42,440 nucleotides of DNA from a bacterium (GTDB taxonomy: Bacteria; Electryoneota; RPQS01). How positions within the stretch are numbered: the first letter of the stretch is position 1; the number at the start of each line of letters is the position of its first letter. Both the position numbers and the translations under genes were made by a program. The DNA is taken from contig JAHIZR010000245.1 of the NCBI GenBank assembly GCA_018814465.1, positions 1 through 42,440 of the forward strand, given 5' to 3'. The notes under the pieces are model-generated. The model was not told the origin of the DNA, did not search any database, and saw only the letters and a program-made list of their open reading frames with translations. Shown one piece after another: positions 1 through 8,874 of this stretch.

Positions 1-719
1 CCGCCGGATTCGTAAACAGCGATCTGCCGCTCCATTTCCGTTTGAACCGCGCGCTCAATGCTCCGAATCGAATTCAGGTTCTTCATTTCGGTTCGTTCAC
101 GAAAACCATCTTCTCCAACAAGCCTGACCGAGACATTCGCATCACAGCGGAGTGAACCCTCCTCCATATTCCCGTCGCAAACGCCAATAAACCTCAGTAA
201 CTCGCGGATGGACGCGACATAAGCTCCGGCCTCCTGCGGTGAACGGAATTCCGGTTCAGAAACGATTTCGACTAATGGCACCCCGCAGCGATTCATATCC
301 ACGATCGTCGAACCATCTTCCTGATGCATCGATTTTCCTGCATCCTCCTCAATATGAGCGCGGGTAATGTTGATTGCCCGTTGAGTGCCGCCAACCTGAA
401 ATTCGATACGCCCTCCTGAACTGAAGGGTTCGTCGAATTGTGATATCTGATAACCCTTCGGGAGATCAGGATAATAATAGTTTTTGCGATCAAACTTCGA
501 TTTCGGATGAATCGTCGCGCCGATTGCGAGCGCAAGCCGCGTTGCCTGCGCGACAACTTCCTTGTTTAATACCGGAAGCGCCCCCGGCATGCCGAGGCAG
601 ACAGGGCAGACATGCGTATTAGGCGGATCGCCATAGCTATTTGGACAGCGGCAAAAGGCTTTTGTCTTCGTCAGCAACTGCGCATGGATCTCGAGACCTG
701 CGATCATTTCCCACTTCAT
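1..719 (-). CDS. gatB: Aspartyl/glutamyl-tRNA amidotransferase subunit B (3' end cut by window edge)
   Basis: GatB binds the misacylated Glu-tRNA(Gln) or Asp-tRNA(Asn) and activates its side chain, using ammonia supplied by GatA. The reading frame is open from an ATG at 719 to the left edge, about 239 codons, roughly half of a normal GatB. The N-terminus carries the family hallmarks: the LEIHAQL segment near residue 9, the cysteine-rich stretch with CRCPN and VCPVCLGMPG at about residues 22-48, then KNYYYPDLPKGYQISQ and HIEEDAGKS. The ATG shares 4 bp (ATGA) with the gatA stop, so the two are probably translationally coupled. No gatC is next to them. The identification is firm; only the missing C-terminal part is unseen. 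Confidence 0.96.
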   Translation of the reverse strand, partial: MKWEMIAGLEIHAQLLTKTKAFCRCPNSYGDPPNTHVCPVCLGMPGALPVLNKEVVAQATRLALAIGATIHPKSKFDRKNYYYPDLPKGYQISQFDEPFSSGGRIEFQVGGTQRAINITRAHIEEDAGKSMHQEDGSTIVDMNRCGVPLVEIVSEPEFRSPQEAGAYVASIRELLRFIGVCDGNMEEGSLRCDANVSVRLVGEDGFRERTEMKNLNSIRSIERAVQTEMERQIAVYESG

Positions 720-2146
720 GAAGCCACCTCAATTCGCTCCTCAAGCTGCGAAGCAACCTGAAGGATCAGCTCCTCTGAGAAATGCGGTCCCATTATCTGC
801 GCGCCGATCGGCATTCCTCTCTCATCACATCCGATAGGCACCGATACAGCGGGAATCCCAGCGAGATTTGCGGGAACCGTGAAAATATCCGACAGATACA
901 TCGCAACCGGATCGTCGATCTTCTCGCCGATTTTAAAGGCGGTTGTTGGAGTCGTCGGAGCTAATAGCACATCCACCTGTTTAAAGACTGATAGGAACTC
1001 CTCAAAAATCAGACGACGGACGCGCTGTGCCTTCTTATAGTAAGCATCGTGATAGCCCGCCGATAACACATAAGTTCCCATCATGATTCTTCTGCGGACC
1101 TCATCGCCGAAGCCTTCACCTCGAGTCAGGTTGTAAACATCCGCGACGGAATTCGCTTGCGGATTGCGCCACCCATAACGAGCGCCGTCAAAACGCGCCA
1201 GATTCGAGCTTGCTTCAGCGACTGCCAATACATAATAGACCGGAATAGCGTGAGCTGTTGTCGGCAGTGAAACATCCACTAAGCTATGCCCCAACGCTTT
1301 TAATTCTTCCGCCGAGTTTCGAGTCGCGCTGACAATACTCTCATCCATCCCCTCTGTCTGAAAATACTCGGCAGGGATGCCGATTCGAAGCTTTCGATGC
1401 AGCGGCAACAGACCTTTACTGCAATCGGCAACCGGCTCAGGCGCGCTCGTTGAATCGCGCGGATCAACTCCTGCCGCGACACTGAGGATACTCAAAATGG
1501 AAGCACAGTCGCGACCGAAAAACGAGATCTGATCAAGGGATGATCCGAATGCAACCAATCCATACCTTGACACTCTGCCGTAGGTCGGCTTCAGACCCGC
1601 GATACCGCAGAACGCAGCCGGCTGTCGGACACTGCCGCCTGTTTCACTGCCAAGGGCCGCATGACAGAAACCTGCCGCAACCGCGACCGCACTGCCCCCG
1701 CTCGATCCACCCGGAACGCGATCAGGATCATGTGGATTACGCACCTCGCCGTAATACGACATTTCGGAAGACGATCCCATCGCAAATTGATCCAGATTCG
1801 TTTTTCCGATGATTACAGCGCCTGCTGCCTCAAGTCTTTTCACCGCAGTCGCGGTAAAAGTCGCCTGATGATCTCCGAGAATCTTTGAACCACAGGTCAG
1901 CCGTGTATCCCGAATCGCAATGTTATCCTTTACCGCAAGTATCCAGCCGGCAAGAGGAAGTTTTTCTCCGGCCTGAAGGCGTGCACAAACATTCTCCGCA
2001 GAGACAAGAGCGCGATCATCCAGCAATGTAATAAAGGCCCGGAGGTGCTCGCCGTCCCGGGCCTGCTTGAGCGCATCCGAAACCGCCTTAGTCAGTTGAA
2101 TCGGGTTTTGACGCAGATGTTCTGGACTGGGCAGTGGGATTGACAT
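716..2146 (-). CDS. gatA: Aspartyl/glutamyl-tRNA amidotransferase subunit A
   Basis: GatA is the amidase-signature subunit that hydrolyses glutamine and channels ammonia to GatB. All three catalytic residues of the Ser-cisSer-Lys triad are present: Lys73 in AVKDNIA, Ser148 in the GGSSGGSA loop and nucleophile Ser172 in GSETGGSVRQP. Their spacing matches the family exactly. The protein is 476 residues, near the usual 480-490. The only ATG in the first 100 codons is at 2146, so the gene overlaps the end of tatA by 59 bases. The N-terminus is slightly shorter than typical GatA but still contains the opening helix. It ends in a 4-bp overlap with gatB. A gatC gene is not visible here and is presumably elsewhere. 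Confidence 0.97.
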   Translation of the reverse strand: MSIPLPSPEHLRQNPIQLTKAVSDALKQARDGEHLRAFITLLDDRALVSAENVCARLQAGEKLPLAGWILAVKDNIAIRDTRLTCGSKILGDHQATFTATAVKRLEAAGAVIIGKTNLDQFAMGSSSEMSYYGEVRNPHDPDRVPGGSSGGSAVAVAAGFCHAALGSETGGSVRQPAAFCGIAGLKPTYGRVSRYGLVAFGSSLDQISFFGRDCASILSILSVAAGVDPRDSTSAPEPVADCSKGLLPLHRKLRIGIPAEYFQTEGMDESIVSATRNSAEELKALGHSLVDVSLPTTAHAIPVYYVLAVAEASSNLARFDGARYGWRNPQANSVADVYNLTRGEGFGDEVRRRIMMGTYVLSAGYHDAYYKKAQRVRRLIFEEFLSVFKQVDVLLAPTTPTTAFKIGEKIDDPVAMYLSDIFTVPANLAGIPAVSVPIGCDERGMPIGAQIMGPHFSEELILQVASQLEERIEVAS

Positions 2147-2381
2147 CGACTTTTGGAGAGGATTGTTCAGTTTTTTTCAGCGTTGATTCAGAGGGAGTGG
2201 AGGATTTGGGTGAAGAGTCCGTGATATCCGAATTAAGCTGATGCTTCACATCAATAGTATATCGACGCACCTCCGCAATTCCCCGCCCGAGATTGCGCGC
2301 AATCTCAGGCAGCCGCTTTCCGCCAAACAAAAGCAGGATCACCAACACGACGAGAAATATCTCTGAGGGACCAAGATTCAT
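2088..2381 (-). CDS. tatA: Twin-arginine translocase subunit TatA
   Basis: TatA is the small pore-forming subunit of the Tat system, which exports folded proteins across the inner membrane. This 97-residue protein has the expected layout: a short N-terminus with the polar Glu in GPSEIF, one hydrophobic helix (about residues 7-19), the FGGKRLPEIARNLGRGI hinge and amphipathic helix, then a Ser/Thr/Pro-rich hydrophilic tail. The FG and LPEIAR pattern favours TatA over TatB. Its last 59 bases overlap gatA in another frame, so the divergent tail is constrained by the GatA N-terminus. There is no purine-rich ribosome site in the 18 bases before the ATG. It lies alone between purQ and gatA, without tatB or tatC. 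Confidence 0.93.
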   Translation of the reverse strand: MNLGPSEIFLVVLVILLLFGGKRLPEIARNLGRGIAEVRRYTIDVKHQLNSDITDSSPKSSTPSESTLKKTEQSSPKVDVNPTAQSRTSASKPDSTD

Positions 2382-2399
2382 AGTCTGAAAGGAAAAGAT

Positions 2400-3119
2400 T
2401 TAGACGGTGAGCGCGGCATACGAAGCATCCTGCTGTAAAGAAGTAATCATGGATCGAAAGACGCCGAGTCCATCCGTACTGCCGATTCTTTCATCGGAAG
2501 CTCGCTCAGGATGCGGCATCATACCGAGCACATTGCCTTGCTCGTTGATGATTCCGGCGATGGAATTGATACTGCCATTCGGATTGCCGTCAGGAACATC
2601 CTGACGCTTCGGGCCGGTATATCGAAAGACAACGCGGCCGGAGCTTTCCAACTCCTCGATCGTTTTATCATCGGCGACGTAGTTGCCTTCGGCATGAGCG
2701 ATGGGAATCCACAGCAGCTGCTCTTGTTCGTAAGCGGATGTGAATGCAGTCTCAGTGTTTTCCACTCGAAGCTCTACATTCCGGGAAATGAATCGAACAT
2801 TTCGATTTCGCACTAAAGCTCCCGGCAGCAATCCAACTTCACAGAGAATCTGAAATCCGTTGCAGATCCCGATAACCAGTCCGCCCTGCTTCGCGAATTG
2901 CTGAATAGCCTTCATGACAGGCGAATATTTGGCAAGCGCGCCGGCGCGCAGGTAATCGCCATAAGAGAATCCGCCAGGGATGATCACAGCGTCACAATCA
3001 CACAGCGAAGCTTCCTTATGGAACACATTATGCACTTCACAGGAGAAAATATCGCGCATCACATAGATACAGTCGCGATCACAATTCGAGCCGGGGAATG
3101 TAACGACCGCAACTTTCAT
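2400..3119 (-). CDS. purQ: Phosphoribosylformylglycinamidine synthase, glutaminase subunit PurQ
   Basis: PurQ hydrolyses glutamine to feed ammonia to PurL in the fourth step of purine synthesis (FGAR to FGAM). The 239-residue protein is a class I glutamine amidotransferase with nucleophile Cys86 in GICNGFQ and the His203/Glu205 pair in MMPHPERA, so the catalytic triad is intact. The length matches stand-alone PurQ of the PurS/PurQ/PurL type rather than the fused large enzyme. The ATG overlaps the purS stop by 4 bp (ATGA), which fits co-translation of two subunits of one complex. purL is not adjacent: the next gene downstream is tatA. Confidence 0.97.
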   Translation of the reverse strand: MKVAVVTFPGSNCDRDCIYVMRDIFSCEVHNVFHKEASLCDCDAVIIPGGFSYGDYLRAGALAKYSPVMKAIQQFAKQGGLVIGICNGFQILCEVGLLPGALVRNRNVRFISRNVELRVENTETAFTSAYEQEQLLWIPIAHAEGNYVADDKTIEELESSGRVVFRYTGPKRQDVPDGNPNGSINSIAGIINEQGNVLGMMPHPERASDERIGSTDGLGVFRSMITSLQQDASYAALTV

Positions 3120-3355
3120 GGAAGCTCGATACGAAATGTTTCAGTGATGGGATTAGCAAGCATTTTATCGCTGATTTCTTCCAGCAGCGCCTTAGCCTGA
3201 TTGGTATCCATGTCGTCAAGATCGATTTCAATCATCTTGCCAACGCGAATACTGTGAATGCTGTCATGACCGTGCTGTTTCAGGACTTCGTAAATCGTTT
3301 GCCCTTGCGGGTCAAGCACGCCGTCCCGGTAGGATACAAAAACTTTTGCTTTCAA
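3116..3355 (-). CDS. purS: Phosphoribosylformylglycinamidine synthase subunit PurS
   Basis: PurS is the small structural subunit that bridges PurQ and PurL. The conserved protein begins KAKVFVSYRDGVLDPQG and continues through HSIRVGKMIEID, ending at about 79 residues, the family's usual size of roughly 80. The frame stays open further upstream, but those extra residues lie inside pssA and resemble nothing in PurS. I therefore place the start at a TTG at 3355, 7 bases after the pssA stop, with a weak GAGAG purine run just before it. The gene ends in an ATGA overlap with purQ. The family call is confident; the TTG start is an inference from length and gene spacing. Confidence 0.92.
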   Translation of the reverse strand: MKAKVFVSYRDGVLDPQGQTIYEVLKQHGHDSIHSIRVGKMIEIDLDDMDTNQAKALLEEISDKMLANPITETFRIELP

Positions 3356-3362
3356 CTGACTC

Positions 3363-4097
3363 TCACAGTATAGTGACGGATTCTTCTTCGTCTTCGAGCT
3401 CCTCTTCTTCAGCGGCCCGGCGGGCATTCACAATTCCGGCTGCAAAGCCCGCGACAATGAGCACGACGATTGCGGGAAATGCATTACGGAGCGGATCGAG
3501 TGCAAAATAGACAACACACAAAAACAGCGCACTAAGCTTGACGAGATTGATTCCTTGTTCACGAAGAGTAAACCTTGGCAGCCCCGCCAACGGTACGTGG
3601 CTGATCATGAGCAGGCTCGAAATTATAACAATGGCAGCGATCACATTCGAGTTTGCCGCATCGTCCCACCTCGCGACGCACATCAAGACAAGCGCGGCCA
3701 TGAGACAGGCATGCAGGGGCGAACTCAGTCCGATGAAATCGTGAGCCTTGCCATCGGCATCAATATTAAAGCGCGCCAGGCGGATCGCTGCAGCAACGAC
3801 GGGAACCAGCGTCACAAGCAGTCCGGGCACACCAAGATCGCGAAATGCGAATGCGTAGACAATCAGCGCCGGCGCCACCCCGAAGGAAATCATATCCGCC
3901 ATTGAATCGTATTGCAGACCAAAAGATGAAGAGCTGCCGAAATAGCGCGCAACTTTTCCATCAAAAGCATCGAAAATCGTCGCGCAGAAAATCAATAGAC
4001 CGGCCGTTATCAAGTGACCGTCAAAAGCCATCAGAATCGCAATGATTCCTGAGATGAGATTTCCAGTCGTCAGCAGATTAGCGTACCATCGTGTCAT
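3363..4097 (-). CDS. pssA: CDP-diacylglycerol--serine O-phosphatidyltransferase
   Basis: This membrane enzyme makes phosphatidylserine from CDP-diacylglycerol and serine. The CDP-alcohol phosphotransferase signature D-x2-D-G-x2-A-R-x8-G-x3-D-x3-D is complete (DAFDGKVAR through YDSMAD, about residues 43-68), surrounded by about six to eight hydrophobic helices. The tail is acidic (EEEELEDEEE). The start is set at the ATG at 4097, because AAAGGA lies 6 bases upstream of it. An in-frame TTG at 4124 would overlap psd and has no such site. It follows psd by 10 bases. Together with cdsA (21154-21963) and psd it completes phosphatidylethanolamine synthesis. Confidence 0.95.
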   Translation of the reverse strand: MTRWYANLLTTGNLISGIIAILMAFDGHLITAGLLIFCATIFDAFDGKVARYFGSSSSFGLQYDSMADMISFGVAPALIVYAFAFRDLGVPGLLVTLVPVVAAAIRLARFNIDADGKAHDFIGLSSPLHACLMAALVLMCVARWDDAANSNVIAAIVIISSLLMISHVPLAGLPRFTLREQGINLVKLSALFLCVVYFALDPLRNAFPAIVVLIVAGFAAGIVNARRAAEEEELEDEEESVTIL

Positions 4098-4107
4098 CTC
4101 TATTCCT

Positions 4108-4737
4108 TTAAGATAATCTCGCAATTATAGATTCACCGGCTCGAACCTGCTCGCCCGGTTTGGCGAGAAGATGAGCAGTTTCCGGAAGAAACACTTCCAT
4201 ACGTGAACCAAAATAGATCAAGCCGAAACGATCTCCGATTTCAAATGTATCTTTCGGCTTCAGTCGGCAGCTTATTTTTCTCGCAATTAATCCTGAGATC
4301 TGCCACCACTCCACCGGCCCCGCGCTCGAAACGGCTTTCACAACAATTCTGGCATTTCGTTTGAGAGCATTTTCGGTTGCGGCAACGAAGTAAGCGCCGG
4401 GCGTGCTGGTCACTTGCTCGACTCTGCCTGAGATCGGACAACGATTGACGTGAACATTGAAAACAGACATGAAGATGGCAACACGCTTCCGACCATCCTC
4501 CATCGTGTCCGATAGCAAAACGCGCCCGTCAGCGGGAGCGACAACGTTTTGCTCGCCTTCGGGTATTACGCGATGCGGATCGCGAAAGAACAACAGAATC
4601 GCAAAACCGACAAGAGCAAGGCCAACTGCGACAAATGACAAACCGGACAGTTCAAAGAGATACGACGCAATGAGCGCAAGCAGTGCCAGCACCGCCGGCG
4701 GGAGCACAACAACTAAAGATTCACGAGCGAATTTCAT
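4108..4737 (-). CDS. psd: Phosphatidylserine decarboxylase, short (archaeal-type) form
   Basis: Psd converts phosphatidylserine to phosphatidylethanolamine using a pyruvoyl group formed by self-cleavage. At about 209 residues this is the short form. It has N-terminal hydrophobic segments (about residues 8-50), FFRDPHR, NVVAPADGRV, the metal/active-site region FNVHVNRCPISG and the self-cleavage motif FGSR near residue 177, whose Ser becomes the pyruvoyl group. An ATG at 4737 is immediately preceded by a TTG at 4740. An AGGAAG site 7-10 bases upstream could serve either one; I chose the ATG. It sits between purC and pssA, so phospholipid genes are embedded in a purine cluster. Confidence 0.94.
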   Translation of the reverse strand: MKFARESLVVVLPPAVLALLALIASYLFELSGLSFVAVGLALVGFAILLFFRDPHRVIPEGEQNVVAPADGRVLLSDTMEDGRKRVAIFMSVFNVHVNRCPISGRVEQVTSTPGAYFVAATENALKRNARIVVKAVSSAGPVEWWQISGLIARKISCRLKPKDTFEIGDRFGLIYFGSRMEVFLPETAHLLAKPGEQVRAGESIIARLS

Positions 4738-4763
4738 CAACCGCTCTTCCTGTGAAAGATGGA

Positions 4764-5477
4764 TTATGCCGCACTGATCAGACGATCGTGAAGCTCTCGA
4801 TATGCTTTTTCAACACCGCCCAAGTCCTGATGAATTCGATCCTGATCCAAGCGGCGATTGGTTTTGCGGTCCCAGATGCGGCAATTATCAGGAGTAATCT
4901 CATCAGCGATACAGATATGATCGCCCGCACTCCCAATCTCAAGCTGGAATTCAAGCAGCACCAGTCCCCGACGATCAAATAACGATTTCAATATCGCATT
5001 TGTCTTCGAGGCGATTCTTGAAATCGTTCTTAAGTCTTCTTTTTTCGCGAGCCCCAGCGCAAGCGCATGAGTCTCGTTAACCATCGGATTGCCGAGTCTG
5101 GGAGCCTTCAGATAATACTCAATAATCGGATAGTCGAGCGCGCGTCCGTCGTCCAGTTTGAAGCGAGCGGCAAGGTTAGCGGTAGCAATGTTGTGGACAT
5201 GAACGATAATCTTGAACATTTCCAGTTTTCTGACGGTCATTTCCGTGGGGGTTATGCGTTCAGAAAAATGCGTTGGAACGTGATAGTTCTCCAGATACTG
5301 AAACAGAAAACTGGAAATACCGCAATTGATTTCCCCCTTGCCGGGGAACTTGCCTTTCTTGGAGGATGCCGCTGAACCCGGGAACTCATCGGTGAATTCG
5401 AGGACGATTATACTGGGGCGGCCGGTGGAATATAACCGCTTCGACGCACCTTCAAAAAGAAGATCTTGCTTTTCCAA
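4764..5477 (-). CDS. purC: Phosphoribosylaminoimidazole-succinocarboxamide synthase
   Basis: PurC joins CAIR and aspartate, using ATP, to give SAICAR, the substrate of PurB encoded just upstream. The 237-residue protein shows the family opening LFEGASKRLYSTG, the TEFSERITPTEM-like region around residues 70-80 (HFSERITPTEM here), LVLLEFQLEIG, and the signature IADEITPDNCRIWD. The start codon is TTG at 5477, supported by AGAGGA five bases upstream; no ATG fits. The purB-purC gap is 22 bases, so they are surely cotranscribed. Confidence 0.96.
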   Translation of the reverse strand: MEKQDLLFEGASKRLYSTGRPSIIVLEFTDEFPGSAASSKKGKFPGKGEINCGISSFLFQYLENYHVPTHFSERITPTEMTVRKLEMFKIIVHVHNIATANLAARFKLDDGRALDYPIIEYYLKAPRLGNPMVNETHALALGLAKKEDLRTISRIASKTNAILKSLFDRRGLVLLEFQLEIGSAGDHICIADEITPDNCRIWDRKTNRRLDQDRIHQDLGGVEKAYRELHDRLISAA

Positions 5478-5499
5478 TCGAATCCTCTTGGTTGAGCTG

Positions 5500-6798
5500 C
5501 TACTCGATGATGCTTAATCTTTTGAAAATCTTGTCAATAAATTCATAGCGCGGCTCAAGCAAAACCAGCGCTTCCAAAGTCTCGCGAGTGAACAATGCAG
5601 CGATATTCTTGTCTTTTAGCAGAACGTCAACAAACGGAGTGGAATCCGCTAAGGCTGCCTTCGCACATGCCTGAACAGTCGAATAAGCTGCTTCGCGTGT
5701 CCAACCTTTGCCGATCAACGCGTGAAGCACCTTCTCGGAAGCCAGAACACCGTGAGTCAAATAGAGATTATCTTTCATCCTTTGCGGACGAACATCCAAA
5801 CCGTCCAGGACTTTAATCAGAATATGCATCATGTAATCCAGCGCGATGCATGCGTCCGGAAAGATGATTCGCTCAGCTGACGAATGCGAGATATCGCGTT
5901 CATGCCAAAGAGCGATATTTTCCTGCGCAGTGACTGCATATCCTCGAATCAATCTTGCCATCCCACTAAGCCGCTCGCATAAAATCGGATTCCGCTTATG
6001 AGGCATGGCCGATGAACCCTTTTGCTTCTTGCCGAACGGTTCATAGGCTTCGCCGACCTCGGTTCGCTGCAAGTGGCGAATTTCGACGGCAATTTTCTCA
6101 ATTGTCGAACCGATCAGCGCCAGCACATTCAGGAATTCCGCATGACGGTCGCGGCTTACCACCTGAGTGGAAACCGCGGATACTCCCAGACCGAGATGCT
6201 CCATCACCGCTTCTTCCATCTCCGGATCAGTGTGCCCGTAATTCCCGACGGCTCCGGACAGCTTGCCTACCAGTACCCGCTCCATACATTCATGAAGTCG
6301 AGTTTCATGGCGGGCGAATTCGTCCTCCCATTGTGCGAATTTCAAGCCAAATACCGTCGGCTCGGCATGTATTCCATGAGTGCGCCCGACTGACGGGGTA
6401 TTCTTGAACTCAAGCGCCCTGCGGCGAAGGATCATACGGAGTGCAAAGATGTTGTCCAGAATCAGTTTTGCGGCTTCTTTGATCTGGAGGGCAAAGGCCG
6501 TGTCAACAATATCAGAAGATGTCAAACCCATATGAATGAAGCGCGATTCAGGGCCGACATGATCAGCAATGACCGTCAGAAACGCGATGATATCATGATG
6601 AACCTCGGCTTCCACCTCGTTGATCTCTTCAGGAGTAAAGGCTGCGGCGGCTTGAATCTTCGCTAATGCATCAGCAGGGACCTCGCCGCGATCAACACGC
6701 ACAGACAACGCCGCGAGTTCCACTTTCCACCAGCATTCGTAGCGCGCCTGTTCGGTCCAAAGACCGGCCATCGGCTCTCGAGAGTAGCGTTCTATCAT
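5500..6798 (-). CDS. purB: Adenylosuccinate lyase
   Basis: PurB removes fumarate from SAICAR and from adenylosuccinate, acting twice in purine synthesis. The 432-residue protein is close to the Bacillus/Thermotoga-type length. It contains the fumarase/aspartase superfamily signature GSSAMPHKRNP at residues 261-271, with the catalytic Ser in its flexible loop. It also has GLTSSDIVDT near 91-100, GRTHGIHAEPT near 138-148 with the acid/base His141, and His68 in EVHHD. The ATG overlaps the upstream protease stop by 4 bp (ATGA). The product feeds the purC and purSQ genes that follow. Confidence 0.97.
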   Translation of the reverse strand: MIERYSREPMAGLWTEQARYECWWKVELAALSVRVDRGEVPADALAKIQAAAAFTPEEINEVEAEVHHDIIAFLTVIADHVGPESRFIHMGLTSSDIVDTAFALQIKEAAKLILDNIFALRMILRRRALEFKNTPSVGRTHGIHAEPTVFGLKFAQWEDEFARHETRLHECMERVLVGKLSGAVGNYGHTDPEMEEAVMEHLGLGVSAVSTQVVSRDRHAEFLNVLALIGSTIEKIAVEIRHLQRTEVGEAYEPFGKKQKGSSAMPHKRNPILCERLSGMARLIRGYAVTAQENIALWHERDISHSSAERIIFPDACIALDYMMHILIKVLDGLDVRPQRMKDNLYLTHGVLASEKVLHALIGKGWTREAAYSTVQACAKAALADSTPFVDVLLKDKNIAALFTRETLEALVLLEPRYEFIDKIFKRLSIIE

Positions 6799-8063
6799 CC
6801 TTCAAGATTGGTTTGTGATCCGGGCTGGGGTTTGAGTTCCAGCACGAAATCGTGATAAGTGCCTTGCCGATTGATGCTCATCGTGATCGTTTGCCCGACC
6901 CTCAGATCGTTATTGCGCAAGTATTCTCTGGCATCCGCTGAAGTGTCGATCGGATATCCGTTAATCTCACAGATGACATCCCAAACCTGAATGCCGGCTT
7001 CCGCGGCGGGACTGCTTGCATCGACAGAAGTAACCAATGCGCCCCGATTCTGGGTCAAGCCAAGTTTCCTCCACATAATGCCGGTCATATCGGTCGCTCG
7101 AATGCCGATCCAGTAGTCGCGATTGACTCCGCCTCGCAGCAGGTCATCAATCGAGGCAATAATCCGATGCGCGGGAATAGCAAAACCGATTCCAACCGAG
7201 CCGCCGGATTCCGAAAAAATCATCGTATTCATGCCGAGTGCTTTACCCTCGGCATTGATCAGCGGTCCGCCGGAGTTTCCGCGATTGATCGCAGCGTCCG
7301 TCTGGATCATGTCAGAATACAGCCTGCCGTCGCTGTCCCGTTCGAAGTTTCTTTGGAGAGCGGAGATTACGCCGACGGAAACGGACGGTTGATCATTGAC
7401 ATCAAATAAGCCATAAGGATTCCCGATCGCGATCACCCATTCCCCGACTATGGCATCTTCACTGTTCGCCCATGTTATAAAGGGCAAGTTTTCCCCGTTA
7501 ATCTTCAGCAGCGCCATATCCAGAAGCGGATCGGTGCCAATCACTTCCGCCTCGTACTTGTCACCGGCTGTGGTTGTAACCGTGATCTCAACAGCATCAC
7601 GTACGACATGCTCGTTGGTTACGATATAGCCATCCGGTGTCGTGATAAAACCCGACCCGATATTCGTCAAACTTCGCTTCACAGTCCGCGGCCACATTTT
7701 ATCATTAAAGAGCATCCGAAAGAAAGGATCGGAACGAAGGGGATTTGCGTATTCACGAACTTGTACGACGTTAATGCCGACGACCGCATCCTTGGTGTGC
7801 GCAATCGCAGTTGTGATCGCATTATGCCGGCTCTCGTAAATATCCTGTTGAATCGGAGGCAGGTACGTTGGTTCCATCTCCGATATTACGAGAGGAAGAT
7901 CGCTCGTCGACTGTTGAAGTTCCTCGGTTTGCTGCGCGAGGGATTCTAAATTGTTCTGGAGTTCCAGTATCAGAGCAGACTGCTGGCCATCCCTCCAGTA
8001 AAAATACAGGATCCCCAATCCAGCAATTAGACCGATCAGAAACGCATTCAGGAACTTTGTCAT
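6795..8063 (-). CDS. htrA: HtrA/DegP-like envelope serine protease with one PDZ domain
   Basis: This is a trypsin-like envelope protease of the HtrA family (DegS-like layout). A single N-terminal membrane anchor (about residues 5-23) is followed by a short coiled coil (about 30-55). The protease domain has the complete triad: His152 in VTNEHVV, Asp182 in DPLLDMALLK and Ser264 in NRGNSGGPL. One PDZ domain spans about residues 316-412. One PDZ and a membrane anchor suggest a regulatory or quality-control protease tethered in the periplasm rather than a soluble DegP cage. The stop overlaps purB by 4 bp. Its placement between truA and purB looks like a housekeeping operon and does not point to a substrate. 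Confidence 0.94.
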   Translation of the reverse strand: MTKFLNAFLIGLIAGLGILYFYWRDGQQSALILELQNNLESLAQQTEELQQSTSDLPLVISEMEPTYLPPIQQDIYESRHNAITTAIAHTKDAVVGINVVQVREYANPLRSDPFFRMLFNDKMWPRTVKRSLTNIGSGFITTPDGYIVTNEHVVRDAVEITVTTTAGDKYEAEVIGTDPLLDMALLKINGENLPFITWANSEDAIVGEWVIAIGNPYGLFDVNDQPSVSVGVISALQRNFERDSDGRLYSDMIQTDAAINRGNSGGPLINAEGKALGMNTMIFSESGGSVGIGFAIPAHRIIASIDDLLRGGVNRDYWIGIRATDMTGIMWRKLGLTQNRGALVTSVDASSPAAEAGIQVWDVICEINGYPIDTSADAREYLRNNDLRVGQTITMSINRQGTYHDFVLELKPQPGSQTNLEG

Positions 8064-8092
8064 GAGGATAACTCACCGGAATTGATTATTGA

Positions 8093-8860
8093 CTAAAGCT
8101 GCGGCCAATCATGATAACCTACCGCTGTGAGTGTTAAACCGTGTGCCGGGGCCTTTGTTCCGGCAAACCGGACATCCTCTTTCTCGATAATCTGTTGTAA
8201 ATTCGAGAATTCCAAACTCCCTCTCGTAATATCAAGCATAGTGCCTACAAGCAGACGGACCATCCCGTGCAAGAAGCGAATTCCGTCTATCCTGAAGAGC
8301 ACGTCCTCGCTCTCCTTTTCCCATGTTGCCCGATAGATCCTTGAACGGTAGTGCTCCTCATCCGGTCTCTCATGGGAAAATGACCGGAAACAACGATCAC
8401 CGAGCACTTCAGACGCCAGTTTATTCAGCTCATCGAGATTCAGTTTGTCCGTCAAATACCAACTGTACTGCCTTCCAATTGCTCGCTGCTCGGAACGAAT
8501 CCGATAGGCGTAGCCACGCCATTTCGCATGAAAACGCGCATGAAAGTCTTTGTCAGCAATCTGGACTTTCAGTATGCGGATATCCGGCGGCAGGTTCGCA
8601 TTCAGAGCCTTCAGAATTGTCTCCGCATTGCGATCTTCAGCAGCTTTGAAATGGGCTACCATGCCTGTGGCGTGAACCCCGGAATCAGTCCTGCCAGCAC
8701 CCGTGATTCTCGGTCTTTCGGAGAATAAGGGAGCGAGGGCTTCTTCGATACAGCCCTGAACGGTGCGTGAATCCTTCTGAAGCTGCCACCCACAAAAGTC
8801 AGTCCCATCGAATTCTATTAGAAGCTTGTATTTTTGAAAATTCGAAGGTTCAGAAGACAT
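8093..8860 (-). CDS. truA: tRNA pseudouridine(38-40) synthase TruA
   Basis: TruA converts uridines 38-40 of the tRNA anticodon stem-loop to pseudouridine. The 255-residue protein begins the fold with YKLLIEFDGTDFCGWQ and carries catalytic Asp59 in the motif GAGRTDSGVHATG. FHARFHAKWRGYAYRI and FLHGMVRLLVGTMLDI are further family blocks. The length is typical (about 250-270). It starts at ATG 8860, 14 bases after ecfT, and the protease gene follows after 29 bases. ecfT-truA adjacency is common in bacteria, which supports the EcfT call. Confidence 0.97.
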   Translation of the reverse strand: MSSEPSNFQKYKLLIEFDGTDFCGWQLQKDSRTVQGCIEEALAPLFSERPRITGAGRTDSGVHATGMVAHFKAAEDRNAETILKALNANLPPDIRILKVQIADKDFHARFHAKWRGYAYRIRSEQRAIGRQYSWYLTDKLNLDELNKLASEVLGDRCFRSFSHERPDEEHYRSRIYRATWEKESEDVLFRIDGIRFLHGMVRLLVGTMLDITRGSLEFSNLQQIIEKEDVRFAGTKAPAHGLTLTAVGYHDWPQL

Positions 8861-8874
8861 TGATTATAATAGCA

